DNA of 64,000 bases from Asterella californica (GCA_036924285.1 JAYKYS010000004.1:27436001-27500000), one strand, 5' to 3'. Positions 35,481-47,700 are shown, numbered from the stretch's first letter. The notes: generated by a model not told the origin, from the letters alone. A program made the numbers and translations.

Positions 35481-37111
35481 ATGGCGGGAATTCAATGCCG
35501 GATCGAAGCACATGCTGCAGGGACTGTCTCCAGGAGTGCGACCACAATTGGTCATGCTAATGTCTGTACCCTAAGAAGCGCCCAAACTCCATTCAGTGTC
35601 GGCCGGGTACTGAGCGTTTGTTCCTATGGGCGCAAGGTGCCAAGATGTTCCTCGGCCTCTCGAGCAATTTACGTGGACGACGATGATGAGGTGAATTCCG
35701 AGCTATGCACGCAGACTCGAACGCAGAGATATGGTTTTTCCAATTTACTATCGTAGTTGATTAGAACGAGTCTTACCTTTCACCTATCAGGAACAGATGC
35801 GCTGAATGATGAAGCTTTGGCCCTCCAGTGGGATGGGAGGAAAGGAAGGAACAGCAGAAGTTGACGGAGCGCTGAATTTTTCCACACGTCTCCAACTCAT
35901 AACGAGTGTCGTAAAGTCAAGGACCAACAGATTATATTGTCACGTATGTTTCACCATCAAAGCACTAAGCATGTTTAAACTGATATATACGTTCGATGCA
36001 AGGGTACAGGACTGTAGGCGCAAAATTGACTGATGTGACAGCGAAGTTGATGCTAAATGTTCGTCCGATGCAGGGTTACTTGCTGGATGCTCCAGTTTCA
36101 GAGGGAGACGGATTCTCTTTTAGCGGCGGGAAGTACTCCAACGATGTCGGCCGAGCAGGTGAATGGTATTCTAAGGGCCGAATTGTAAAAGCTTATCCTG
36201 TGAAAGGGGGTTTGGAGAAAGCAAAGGACCCCCTCTTTGGACTTCCCATGGGAGATGCTTCACAGACTTCGGACGATTTTTTCAGATGGTTTTGCGTCGA
36301 GGAAGGAGATCGAAGCAAGCCCTCGGTACTGCTCATCCATGGGTTCCCTTCGCAGTCCTACTCATATCGCGAAGTCCTATCGCTCTTATCGTCCGACTAC
36401 CACGTCGTCGCCTTCGACTGGTTAGGATTCGGGTTCTCTGACAAACCACAACCAAAGTATGGATTTGACTACACTACGGATGAGTACACAACAGCTTTGG
36501 GTCTGCTTGTCGAGGCCCTTGATCTTGGACACAGCTTCACCGTCGTCGCCCAAGGCTATTTTGCGCCTGCTGTAGTTCAGTATGCCAAGAGCAATCAGGA
36601 CAGGGTGGATCAACTCATCCTGATAAATTCGCCTGTAACGGATGCCCACGCAGGACTGCCCTCGGCTCTGTCAGCATTTTCAACCTTTCTCTTGGGCGAG
36701 GTTTTTGCTCAAGACCCTCTTAAGGCCAGTGACAAACCACTCACAGAGTGTGGTCCCTACATTCTGGACGAGGAGGACGCAATGGTTTACCGAAGACCGT
36801 ATTTAACATCAGGTTCGGCTGGATTCGCTTTGACTGCTCTCAGTCGGGCCATGAAGTCCGAGTTGAAGGGGACTGTGGCTGCCTTGAGACAATCTTTAAC
36901 TTCAGACGAATGGAGGAAGCCGACTTCCATTATTTGGGGCCTGAAAGACAGATGGTTGAGCTTCAAAGATGTTGAGGAGTTCTCTGTATCTGCCCGCGCT
37001 CGGCTCTTGCAGCTGGGTGAGGTTGGACATCATGCACAAGAAGACTATGGAGAAGAAGTGGGTGCAGCCATCAAATCCTTGCTGAAGAGAACTGTTTCCT
37101 CTTACCGTTAA
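35481..37111 (+). CDS. Plastid alpha/beta hydrolase, At4g12830-like
   Basis: Two exons: 35481-35690 (70 codons, Ser/Arg-rich, a probable plastid transit peptide) and 36074-37111, joined in phase 0 across a 383-bp GT-AG intron (DDDE to GYLLDA). The product is 415 aa. Family landmarks: KAYPVKGG...KDPLFGLPMG, LLIHGFPSQSYSYR with oxyanion HGFP (H159), AFDWLGFGFSDKP, ASDKPLTECGPY, MVYRRPYLTSGS, WGLKDRW (D362) and GHHAQED (H389). The fold is that of haloalkane dehalogenase/epoxide hydrolase relatives, and the Arabidopsis homologue is a chloroplast protein of unknown substrate. The nucleophile position, normally in a QDWGG-like turn, reads AQGYFA with Gly231, so no Ser/Asp/Cys nucleophile is present. 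From memory the Arabidopsis protein also has QGYF here, so this is a family trait. An ATG at 35996 gives an alternative 371-aa product without the transit peptide, but the spliced form explains the N-terminus better. Confidence 0.88.
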
Positions 37112-39281
37112 GTCTGGGTCACTGATCGATGTGCAGACTTCCTTCCAGTCTACGAACGAAGTTAAGTTTCATGTGCCCTCGAGACAGATACCTTTCCAGT
37201 TGGAAACTTTGGTATCCCTCTCCTTCAATGGTCCTCATAGAGTAGTTTCTGACAGTCTAACGTCTTCCATACATATGTACGAGAATCAGTCGATGGTCTT
37301 TGGCTTGATGTCTCTTCCGATACACGTCGCACAATTAATTAGTCGCAGTGACAGCACTGGTAACTTGTAAGCTATACAGCTTTCAACAACCGAGGATTTA
37401 CCCATTTATACCTCATATCTCGGTGGTGCACGCAATACCACCTATACAATTAGTGTTCTTTCGTGCACCGAAAGATTGTATTCACCGCCTCGAAGAAAAC
37501 CTTCTCCATAATTTTGGATACTGGGTATGTGCCTCGGGACTTGTAATATAGTTTTCTACTTTCTCGAGAACCTGTTATTGCTTTGCCCGTACTTGTAGAC
37601 ACATAAATGAAGTAACATTTTGGTAGTGCAGAGGAGAGGACATATGTGTGTTGAGACTTCCCTCATCAAGTTCCCTGCATTTATCTATCGCTTTCCTTCC
37701 CTCGGCTAAAAACGTCACTTTGAATGGATATTTGTTTAGTTCATTATGTGGAGGTTCGATTTCGGTTCAAACTAAACATTAAACTTTGTATTGGATGAAT
37801 GATAGAAGACACTTGGGTAGTAACCGAAGTGTGTGCATATATTCACCGGCAGTTCTGCAAAGGGAAATATGCACGCATTTTAATTCATGTCTGAACCCAA
37901 GTGTGTGAATATATATTCACCTCTTTGGAAGAGGGAAAATATGTACGCATTTTAATCTATATTTTTGGAAAAGTAGGAATACAAATTAAAGCTATTGAAT
38001 TAAAAATATTTCTAGTCGTGAAAAGCATAAGTGTTTATACGCGGAGAAGGTTCAATTACGTTCAGCGCTTATGGTTTTTTAAAACTGCAACAGCCATGTG
38101 TGTGTGATTGCTACATTAGGGGTTCGTGATGCTTCTTCGGTGCGCTCCAGCATTTCAGGCTTCCATACCTAGGTCGATTGCGTCTGAGGTCATGCAAAGA
38201 TTTCACGTTCTTTCCCTACCCACTTGCGCTTAGGCCTACCTAACGTTGGTTACTGCTGCTATAGCGCTCCTCTAGAACCGTATTCGGCTTACTGCTTCAC
38301 CCAATTCACGTCTCTTCTTTCGTCAGCTCCCGCTTTCGTTCCTTGCTGCTAAAACATTTGCTCTTGCCAGCTCCACGATCTCTTCTTAATAGCATTATGT
38401 GCTTCATTTATTTTGAACTTGTGTACTTCCCCTGATTACATTCAAGTGCAATTCTGGGAACAAATCTGTGTACATTCTGTGGGTGAAGTGCGTCCGCTTG
38501 CGCTCTGGGTACCCCACCGTTTCTTTCTGACTGTACCACTCAGAGAAGATTTAGGGTTTCGCTACGAAGAACACGCAGCTTTCTTCTCCCTCAGTCCCCA
38601 CAACCAACTGTCGATCCTCTAACTCCTACCAAGTTGAAAATGTCTTCCTCAGTCTCCAACCGGCTAGCCCTCCGGTCGTGACTGTGATCGATGGTCGAAC
38701 TATGCATTTGTTCAACACGCAGTCCACGACTATGATTTTAGAAGCACGGGTAGTCAGAGAGGTTATGGGTGACTGCAAATTTGAAAATCGAAGGTCCAGC
38801 CAGAAAAGTGCGCAATGGGAGTACAAAGGAGCGTCTTGAGCTGCGGGAAAAGAGAGTTGACCTGTGGAAAATTGGTGCTGCGTAAGAAGCGATGACGATT
38901 GAGACCAATGCACATTTTGACAGAGATTTCAGTAGAGATGACAGGACGAGACTAGACTAAAATCTGTCTATTCTTGATATCTCATGCCGTCTTTCTATCA
39001 GGAGAATGATCCGGATCCATGGACCTTTGATACGTTTCTCGTTTGGGGAACGAGGACTCGAGAAGTAGGTCCGAGAACACTGAAAACCACTCGCTTTGTA
39101 ATATTGCTTTATGGAACTGATGCAGCCGCCTTGCAAATCCGACCGAAACTGCTTTCGTCTCTTCACACAAATCTTAGCAGCCAAACATAACATTCTCTTC
39201 TAGGTGTTGGCAGACTATGACGGCCATAGGAGAAAATATAATCTTGGTTGATTCGACTCCGCTCATTTTGCATCTGCCGGT
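37112..39281. other. Intergenic, 3' flank of hydrolase; no gene seen
   Basis: Apart from the repeats at 37829-37956, only short ORFs are present (37131-37370, 38413-38622, 38626-38913 -, 38957-39193 -), none with a domain. The copia element at 39287 is inserted in its right part. Confidence 0.5.
37829..37956. repeat. Two ~57-bp direct repeats with hairpin word
   Basis: aagtgtgtgcatatattcac...gggaaatatgcacgcatttt (37829-37885) recurs as aagtgtgtgaatatatattc...gggaaaatatgtacgcattt (37900-37956). The second copy contains cctctttggaagagg, linking it to the foldback family at 26643. Confidence 0.75.
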
Positions 39282-39286
39282 GCTGC

Positions 39287-39687
39287 TGTTACAAAACTGA
39301 GAACTGTACTCCTTAGTCTCTCAGAATACAGAATTTATCTCCCACAACAGAATGCTACCAGCCTATTAGAACTGATAACAGATCAGCCTGTTAAAACTAA
39401 TCAGAAGGAGAACTGAACAGAAATATTCAGAGATGATATCTGCACAGCTTTACTTAGACTTCAGAACTGGTACAGACAGAAAGGGCCTCCGACTCATACT
39501 ACTCTACAGGGAATGTGGATTAATATACTAATGATACATAACTGCTGTCACCTCAAAGTGACTTACCTAACTGCTGTCACAGTGCTTCTCACGTCACAAG
39601 TCATGTCACAAGTCACCTCTTCCTTTTTTACTTTTGTCTTTTTATCTTCCGCAGAGTTTTGATGTGACTCTCTAATGATATTTAACA
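39287..39687 (-). repeat. 3' LTR of copia element
   Basis: 401 bp, identical in start and end to the other LTR. It has an extra catgtcacaagt 12-mer near 39603 formed by local duplication of the gtcacaagt word. Confidence 0.97.
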
Positions 39688-39700
39688 CCCTCCTTCATTA
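39688..39700 (-). promoter_or_regulatory. Polypurine tract of copia element
   Basis: The - strand reads taatgaaggaggg directly before the 3' LTR, the plus-strand primer of copia elements. Confidence 0.85.
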
Positions 39701-42700
39701 GAGCATCACTTCTTTCATACCAAGTAAATCTCTAATATGTATAAACCTTAGCTTTGGTAAAGCTTTGGTAAAAATATCAGCTAACTGATCTTCCGATGGA
39801 CAATATTCCAGCTTGACTATTTTAGCTTCAATTTTCTCCTGTATATGATGTAACCTTGTCTCCAAACCTTTTGTTCTTTCTCTGATAACTCTATTGTTAG
39901 CCAAGAACATTGCACTCTGATTATCCACATGTAATACTGTTGGTCCAGATATCTTTACTCCCATCTCCAGCAATAAATTCCTTAACCATATCAAGGTTAT
40001 AGAACCATCACTAAGAGCAATGTATTCAGCTTCCGTTGAAGACCTTGCTGCTGTATTCTGCTTCTTGCTGCTCCAACTGATAATTCCACCTGAACATAAG
40101 TTGAAGCATGCACCTGATGTGGATTTTCTGCTGCTAGTATCTCCAGCCCAATCACTATCACTGAAGCCTTGAAGTTCACTTCTCCCCTCCTTAAATATAA
40201 GACCAAGATTGATAGTACCTTTCAGATATCTCAGAATTCTCTTTGCAGCAACCCAATGAGATGAATTTGGGCAATGCATAAATTGACTTAGCCTCCCAAC
40301 AGCATAGCAAATATCAGGTCTGGTGTGGATGAGATATCTGAGTTCACCAATTAATTTCCTGTACAGATATTCTTCAATGGTATTTTCAGCTGTAGTCTCC
40401 TGAAAACCACTTTCTTGCTCCATTGGTGTTGCTGATGACTTGCAATCTTCCATCTGAAACTCTCCAAGTATAGACTTTATGTATGCTTGTTGAGAAAGCA
40501 TAATAAAGTCCTCCATCTGCCAAATATGAACACCAAGGAAGAATCTTGCTAAACCCAAATCAGACATCTCAAACCTCTTGCTGAGTTCTCCTTTGAGTAG
40601 TTGCACCAACTCCTTATCACTTCCTGAGATTAAGATATCATCCACATATAAGATGAGTATGATCCTCTTTGAATTATCTTTCAAGACATAGAGGTTTGGA
40701 TCCAACTCTGATCTTTTGAGTTCATGGCTGTGTAGAAACTCATGTATCTCAGAATACCAAACTCTTGGTGCTTGCTTTAATCCATATAAGGATTTTCTGA
40801 GAATGCACACATGATCTTTTTTCTTTTTCACTTCAAATCCTGGTGGTTGAACCATGTAAACTTCTTCCTCTAACTCTCCATGAAGGAAAGCTGATTTCAC
40901 ATCCATCTGATGTATTTCCCAGTGGTAATGACCAGCAAGAGCCATTACAAGTCTGATTGAATCTCATTTTGCAACTGGTGCAAAAGTTTCTCCATAATCA
41001 ATCCCTTCTTGTTGCTGAAATCCTCTTGCTACTAACCTTGCTTTCAGCTTGTCAACTGAACCATCTGATTGTAGCTTGGTTTTGTAAATCCATTTGCATT
41101 GGATGGCTCTTTTTCCTCCTGGTAGCTTAACCAAATCCCACGTATGATTTTTGAGTAGCATTTTATACTCCTCTTGCATAGCTTGTCTCCAACCAGGATC
41201 TTTGTTAGCTTCTTCAAATGTAAGTGGATCATCCTCCTGAATACTTTCAGCAAGTCCACAGTAATCATCAAGCCTTGCTGGTGGTCTTCTAACTCTTTCT
41301 GATCTCCTTACTTGAGAATCTGCTGCATGTTGTAAGTCATCTCCTTTAGCTTCATGAATATTTGGTAACTCAGATTCAGAATTTTGTTGAAATTCAAGTT
41401 GCTCTTCACTAGGATTAGTGAGAGATGTTGACTGCTCCAAGTCCACCTCAATATCAGATTTATCAGATTCTGAATCAATCTGATCTTCACTTGTAGGTAG
41501 CTTAAATCTGAATGTATCACAAGTTTCTTTCTCACCTTCCATCAGATCAGAATCCAACTCAGAGAATCTAACATCTCTGCTGATGTGAGTCTTTCTTGTA
41601 GACTGATTGTATACTTTGTAACCCTTGGTTTGCTCAGCATAGCCCACAAATATACACTTCTCAGATTTTGCATCCAACTTCTGTCTCTTCTCATCATTGA
41701 TGTGCATGTAAGTTGTGCACCCAAAAATCCTGAAGTGAGACACATCTGGTTTCACTCCTGTAAATGTCTCTTCAGGTGTCTTGTGCTGCACAGCTGTTGT
41801 ATATGCTCTGTTCATAATGTAAACAGCTGTGTTGCAAGCTTCAGCCCAAAAATAATTGGGAAGATTCTTGGCCTTCAGCATGGATCTGCCACTCTCCACA
41901 ATCACTCTATTTTTCCTTTCAGCTACACCATTTTGTTGTGGAGTATAAGCTGTGGAAAGTTGCCTTTGAATACCATGCTCTTCACAAAACTGAGTAAAGA
42001 GGTTAGAACAATATTCTCCTCCTCAATCTGATCTGAGAACTTTAATCTTCTTGCCACTTTGATTTTCTACAAGAGCCTTGAACTTCTTGAAGTATTCAAA
42101 TACTTCAGACTTCTGTTTTAGGAAGTAGATCCATGTCTTTCTGCTCACATCATCAATAAATGTCAGAAAATACTTACAGCCTCCAATAGAGCTTGTTTGC
42201 ATAGGTCCACAAACATCTGAATGGACCAAGGCCAACAACTCTTTTGTTCTTGCACCTCCCTCCTTTGGAAAACTCTTTCTGCTTTGTTTTCCAAATATAC
42301 ATCCTTCACATATATCTCCAGTAGTTGGTAGCTTCATCCTTGGTAGTCCTTCTACCATATGATTATCCATCATATGTTTCAGACTTCCAAAGTTCAAGTG
42401 TGCAAATCTCTGGTGCCAAAGACTTGCTTGATTGTAAGAATCAACAACCATAGAGACTTCTTGGACTTGAGGCTCAACATTCAAGATATATAATCCTGAC
42501 TTCTGATCTCTCCTCCCTGAAGCAATAACTCTCTGATTATGTGAACCATCCAGTATCTGCACCTTTGTATCATCAAAAATCACCTTCATTCCATGGTCTG
42601 TGATTTTTCCAACAGAAAGCAAGTTCTTAGTGAGCTTTGGAATAAAGAGTACCTCTTGTATACTCTTCAGATCCCCTTCACTTGTTTTCACTGTCACAAC

Positions 42701-43774
42701 TCCAGTACCTTGAACTTCACATCCTGTACCATCAGCTTGAGTAACCTTAGAGCCTGCTGTTGCTGAAAAGTCCTTCAAGAGTGATCTTTGGCTGGTCATG
42801 TGCTTAGAAGCACCAGAATCAATGTACCAATTCTTGTCTTCTGTTGTTGTAGATATCAAGCTGGTAATAAACATATTACCAACATCCTTCTCTTCTTGTG
42901 CATCTTCTTGAGCAGCAACATTACTTGAAGTAGAATTCTGACCTTCATTTGCCTTTCTAGCATAGCAATCTTCAATCTTGTGACCTTTCTTTCCACAGAA
43001 GAAACAAGTTCCCAACTTCTTTCTGCACTCTTCAATCTTGTGACCTTTCTTCTTACAGAATGAGCAGAAAGTTGTGCCTTGATTTCCTGAGTGGGAAGAC
43101 TCATGTTTCTGAGATTGCTGCTGCTCTCTTCTGTAAGTCTTCACCATAAAAGCAGATCCTTGATTCTTCTGAGGGAAAAACTTTCTGATCAGCTGCTCTT
43201 CTTCATGTAGTAAACTGCACAACTCCTCATAAGTTGGCATACTCTCCCTTCTGTTGATATCAGAAAGAAAATGAAAATATGGAGTACTAGGACTATTCAA
43301 AGTTATAGAAACTAGATCTTCATCACCATATGTCCCTCCTGCTCTGGTTAGCTGCACATAAATACCATCTATCTTCTCAAGGTGTTCATGAATATCTGCA
43401 CTCTCATCCATCTTGATAGAGTGTAGATCATTTTTCAACTTTGCTACTCTATTTTTGCTCACATTATCATATCTGCTAGCTAGCTTCTCCCAAGCTTCTC
43501 TTCCTGTATCACAAGCCTCAATGGTAAGCCTGATACTCTCCTTCACAGCAAGCAAAATATTGGCTAATGCTCTAGTTTGCTTCTTAATGAATCTTAGAGT
43601 TTCAGGAGAACTCTCATCATAAAATGGAGCAAGCTTCTCTTCTCCAGAAACCACACCCCATAGATCCTTCTCACTCAGAATGGCTTTCATGATCAGTTTT
43701 CAGGAACTGTAATTATTAGGACCTGAAAGTCTAGTGCTCTCATTCAAACCAAACTCACTGAAAGTAGCAGCCAT
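39698..43774 (-). pseudogene. Copia gag-pol polyprotein with three TGA codons
   Basis: A single phase of 1359 codons from ATG 43774 to the stop at 39698-39700. Domains in order: UBN2 gag; two CCHC knuckles (CSFCKKKGHKIEEC and CFFCGKKGHKIEDC, ~43070-42960); protease WYIDSGASKHMTS (~42830); GAG-pre-integrase (LWHQRFAHLNFGSL, ~42430); integrase (HSDVCGPM, FIDDVSRKTWIYF, QQNGVAERKNR); RT (QMDVKSAFLHGELEEEVYM, LYVDDILISG); RNase H (GFSDSDWAGD, SSTEAEYIAL, VDNQSAM, DIFTKAL). Three in-frame stops break it: TGA at 43702-43700 (a Trp codon is expected after NYSS), 42025-42023 (an Arg codon is expected in RSDxGGEY) and 40966-40964 (APVAK, stop, DSIR). There are no frameshifts. All other parts are open, so inactivation is recent. 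It could be mobilised only in trans. Confidence 0.96.
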
Positions 43775-43867
43775 GGATGCTATCTTGCTGAAAAGATGAG
43801 TCCAAAAAACCCCAGAAACTAAATACCAGATTATCAGAATTTTAAACCCTTAGCTTGAGCAACCTGA

Positions 43868-43879
43868 GCTCTGATACCA
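43868..43879 (-). promoter_or_regulatory. Primer-binding site (initiator Met tRNA)
   Basis: The - strand TGGTATCAGAGC follows the 5' LTR with no spacer, and it is the full consensus. The same site is mutated in the two older elements at 7210 and 48904. Confidence 0.95.
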
Positions 43880-44268
43880 TGTTACAAAACTGAGAACTGT
43901 ACTCCTTAGTCTCTCAGAATACAGAATTTATCTCCCACAACAGAATGCTACCAGCCTATTAGAACTGATAACAGATCAGCCTGTTAAAACTAATCAGAAG
44001 GAGAACTGAACAGAAATATTCCGAGATGATATGTGCACAGCTTTACTTAGACTTCAGAACTGGTACAGACAGAAAGGGCCTCCGACTCATACTACTCTAC
44101 AGGGAATGTGGATTAATATACTAATGATACATAACTGCTGTCACCTCAAAGTGACTTACCTAACTGCTGTCACAGTGCTTCTCACGTCACAAGTCACCTC
44201 TTCCTTTTTTACTTTTGTCTTTTTATCTTCCGCAGAGTTTTGATGTGACTCTCTAATGATATTTAACA
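43880..44268 (-). repeat. 5' LTR of copia element
   Basis: 389 bp, TGTTA...TAACA. It carries the promoter for the polyprotein on the - strand. It differs from the 3' LTR by two substitutions (near 44022 and 44032) and a 12-bp gap. Confidence 0.97.
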
Positions 44269-44273
44269 GCTGC

Positions 44274-45500
44274 TGCTGCAACTTTCGTCCTCTCGGAGTT
44301 TACTTGACTGAGTACTCGCCATTCTGCGTTACACTTCCGTGGCAGTGTTCACGAGAGCAAGATATAGATATCAGCACGTTTTTGCAACTTTGTTTTGCTC
44401 AGCCTTTGGTGCTTACGTTTCTGATTTCGGTAGTATGACTATCGTCTTCTAAAGGGTGGATTCATCTTGTTGTGGTGTTTCTTTCTCTCATCTTGCCTTC
44501 CCTCGCGAGTCATTATGGATGCATAATTCTCCTACATAGAATCCGCTTGATAGCACGTTGTACTCTTCGGATGCTGCAGCTCTTGTATATACTTAAAGAG
44601 TATCCATTCTTTGATCCTGCTTGAAGTTTCTGCTCTCATAGAGTAGATAGATTTGCCGCCCTACAGTGCGTGCCGACCTCCAATGCATGGTGACGATGCT
44701 GCTTTTAAGGTACCCTTGGAATTATTGTTGTCTGAGGCTTAAATGCCTTTTGAAGATGGAGGCGATGTATGTTTTCTTTGTTTGATGATCGTTGCTGTAG
44801 CGGATGACCGGGTACGCACAAGATCTCAGATAGGCAACCACAAGCTACTTGGGAAGTTACCTCGGAACTCACGGGAGACCTATTAGGGGGTGTCAGAGTT
44901 AAAGAATCAACGAAATATTCGGGAGCCGCGGGCGTGAGTTACGGATTCGGCAAGTCTGCGGCCAGTGTTTCCTGCGGTACCTCCTGAGGTACCCGCAGGA
45001 AAACGCCGCGGTCGTTTTCTTAACGGTTATTCACTGATTTTATTTTATTTTTTTTGCAATGGATTCTCTGTTACTCTGAGTATTTATCTTGAGTGTAGAA
45101 ACGGAAAAATAATGAATGATAAAATCTTGATGTTGAATCTCAGGCGCGATCTAGAATGAGCCGCGGTTTTAGACAAACTTACCCGTGATAATTTTACGTC
45201 CAGTTACCTCTCAGCCGTTCAAGAATCTTTTTTCTAAACTCTGAAACCCCCTATTTGCTGCGTGCAGCTGGTCGTTTCTTTGGGTCAAGAAATGAAGACT
45301 GTCTCTTCAATATATGCATGCAAGATCAACTTCTTGCAGAGAAGAAGAAGACAAGCGTTTACTCAACTCATAAAATTATCGATTTCAGAAGAATTTAGTG
45401 AAAAATGCATTAAGGAAAAAACGCTTGAGAAAAACTAAAGATGGGGAAAACATGATTGATGCTCGACTGAATAATAATTTTAGAGAGGAGGAGAAATAAA
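44274..45500. other. Intergenic, no gene seen; hairpin inside
   Basis: Continuation of the sequence interrupted by the copia element. Only short ORFs (44256-44438, 44965-45159). The one structural feature is the hairpin at 44959-45010. Confidence 0.5.
44959..45010. repeat. GC-rich hairpin
   Basis: tttcctgcggtacct (44968-44982), loop cctg, aggtacccgcaggaaa (44987-45002) pair with a single bulged base. Outer gcgg/ccgc extends the stem. The unusually high GC for this region makes it stand out. Confidence 0.85.
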
Positions 45501-46357
45501 TGACCAATTATAAATTATAAATTCCTAAAATTTAAAACAGTTCCAAACAAAAGGCGAGAAGCAGTGGCGAAGGAAAGAGAACATGGAAAGAACCTTTACA
45601 GTCTTCTGTCTTCTTCCCGGTCTTTCTTTAGTCTTCTGTGCACTTACGACTTCGACCCCAGCTCCAATGCGACCCACTAAGCTGCTGCTGCTGCCAATGC
45701 CTTGCCACTCCTCAATCGAATAAGGTTCTTCCTCTGATTTCTCGCAGCTGTCCTTCAATGTCTGCTTCCGGGAGTCTCCAGAAGACCCCTTCAGCTCGAT
45801 GTGATTCCTACTCTCAACGATTTGCCCTCGCCTTCTTCCTAGCTGTGAATCGATCATGGCTTCGCTCAATTTCACTCTGCTGCCTTCACTCAACTCGATT
45901 ACCTTCCAATTCGATCTTCTAAGCCAAAGCAACCTCGATGCGGGAAGTGGTAGTGTTCTACGCTAATGCTCTTGGTTCGCATCTTCTCGCGCAGGTTAGG
46001 CTGTTCTCAACCTAGATGACCTACCTGACCTACTCGGTGTTACCTGGTGGGTACACTTACTTCTTTACTTGGAAATACGTGGTTAGGCTTCTGCGGTTGC
46101 CGTCTTCCGGAAGATACGTGTCTTCCGTCTTCTGCCGTCTTCCGTCTTCGGAAGACAAAACCGAGAAGACGCTTCCCGGAAGACGGTCGTCTTCCGAAGA
46201 AGTCAACTTCTTATTACAAAAAGATCGTAAGATCGTCTTCCTTCTAAGGAAGCCGTAATCTTAAGTTACAATGCTTCTTCAGTTATACAAACAAGCTATT
46301 AACCTTAAAAATTTCAAAAATTTGTGAATCCTGTAAATTGTGGGCACCACACCAAAC
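45500..46357 (-). mobile_element. LTR-like element X, copy 2
   Basis: The - strand end starts TGTGGTGCCCACAATTTACA at 46357, and its first ~110 bp align with copy 1 (25580). The interior carries many gaagac/gtcttc words (46090-46250, at least ten within 160 bp) and, at 45590-45960, a stretch similar to copy 1 around 24890-25250 (cagtcttctg...caatgccttgccac...). The element borders the broken RT of the gypsy remnant, so it probably inserted into it. The inner boundary is unclear. Confidence 0.5.
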
Positions 46358-46369
46358 AAAGGTGTGGCT

Positions 46370-46930
46370 TTATGCGCGAATCAAGCGCCGAAAGTATGTG
46401 GCTAACCCAAGAAAAGATCTCAGCTCATGAACACTCTCAGGTCTCTTCCATTCAACAATGGCTCGGATCTTAGCCTTGTTATGATGAATATTTTGCGTAT
46501 CAATCAAACATCCTAGAAACACCACACTCTCTTGTCCAAAAGAACACTTGCTCTTCTTGAGATACAATTGGTGTTCCTCTAGGCGCTTAAACACTGTTTC
46601 AACATCTGCTAGATGATGATCTCAAGTGGATGAGAAGATGATGATATCGTCTAAGTACACGATAACAATCTCATCCAAGAGATCTTTGAAGATCTCGTTC
46701 ATCAACCTGCAAAAAGTACCATGTGCATTGGACAATCCAAACGGCAACACTGTATACTCAAACAAGCCATACCTCGTCCTTACAGCCGTCTTCTCTTCAT
46801 CTCTTTTTTGGAGACGGATTTGATGATATCCATAACGAAGATCCAACTTGGTGAAGTACCTTCTTGTGATCAACCGGTCGGTGGTTTCATCCATGAGAGG
46901 ACCACGAACAACACTCGAGCAACATAAGAT
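46370..46930 (-). pseudogene. Gypsy reverse transcriptase, truncated by element X
   Basis: One frame reads [24 protein letters not shown], then [22 protein letters not shown], the catalytic YLDDIIIF (~46650), and after TGA at 46624-46622 continues DHHLADVETVFKRLEEHQLYL...FLGCLID...ELRSFLGLATYFRRLI. It stops at 46372-46370 beside the X boundary. The sequence otherwise is well kept. RNase H and integrase are lost. Confidence 0.92.
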
Positions 46931-47700
46931 GATATACTAGGTCGTAAGATACCCTTAGCTACCAACTCTTTCAACTGAGTCTTCAACTCTGTTAGCTTAT
47001 CGAACGACATGCGTCTTGATGGCACTGCAATAGGTGTAACCTAGGAACCAGATCAATAGCATGATCCAAGGTCCTTCTCGGAGGAACTCATGTTGGTAAC
47101 TGATCTGGCATTATGTGAGAATATCTCTCAATCAGTACTTGCATGTCAAGATGTATGAAAGAGCAGCAACACGTTCTTTCTCATCCGTCTCCACCTTGGG
47201 TTTAGACATCATTGCAACCCAAGCTTCGTCAATCAACTTGATCTGCTTTCTAAATTGTCTGGCTGTGCAGATCTCAAATGCCACCTTGGTTCGTTGAAAC
47301 CTACAAGCAGCATGGTTTGGCTCCTTGGGTCTCTCTTTGATGATCAATGGATGTGGTGGACCCAAGCCCCATCGATCCATGACTATGACGTTTTCTTCTT
47401 GCACATCTAGCTTTGCCTTGGTCTCTTGTAACTAAGACCAGGACAAGATACCCTCCATCGTGTCACCTAAGCTCATAACTAGAAACTCATGCTTCCTGGT
47501 TACCTCTCCAACAGTAATAAGAATACTCATGAGCTTTTCTGTAACGGTTGTGCTACCTTGCACAAACCTTACCAACAACGTGTTCATGATCTTGGTTCTA
47601 GTCACCCCAGCACATATCTTTGCTCCGGTAGTCACCTCAACATGTTTTTCAACACTGGTTGTCTCATCAGCTGTCAATCCACGAATGTTGTTCGTTGTTG
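46931..47700 (-). pseudogene. Gypsy protease/linker region, decayed
   Basis: Two open stretches, 47677-47432 (MTADETTSVEKHVEVTTGAK...FVQGSTTV, EKLMSILITVGEVTRKHEFLV, GDTMEGILSWS) and 47404-47132 (LDVQEENVIVMDRWGLGPPH...), separated by a stop. Their place between the CCHC knuckle and RT and the ILSWS end, comparable to the ILGMSWL box that closes gypsy proteases, point to the protease and the linker. No DSG triad is readable. Confidence 0.6.

Larger units (their letters stand above)
39282..44273 (-). mobile_element. Complete Ty1/copia retrotransposon, recent insertion
   Basis: Target duplication GCTGC at 39282-39286 and 44269-44273. LTRs TGTTA...TAACA at 39287-39687 (401 bp) and 43880-44268 (389 bp) differ by two substitutions and one 12-bp indel. 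The primer site TGGTATCAGAGC abuts the 5' LTR. The polypurine tract aatgaaggaggg lies beside the 3' LTR. The single polyprotein frame runs 43774-39698. LTR near-identity shows recent insertion. Confidence 0.98.

Noticed and set aside
41585..42031. 148-codon + strand ORF in copia
   Set aside because: A shadow of the integrase region on the - strand.
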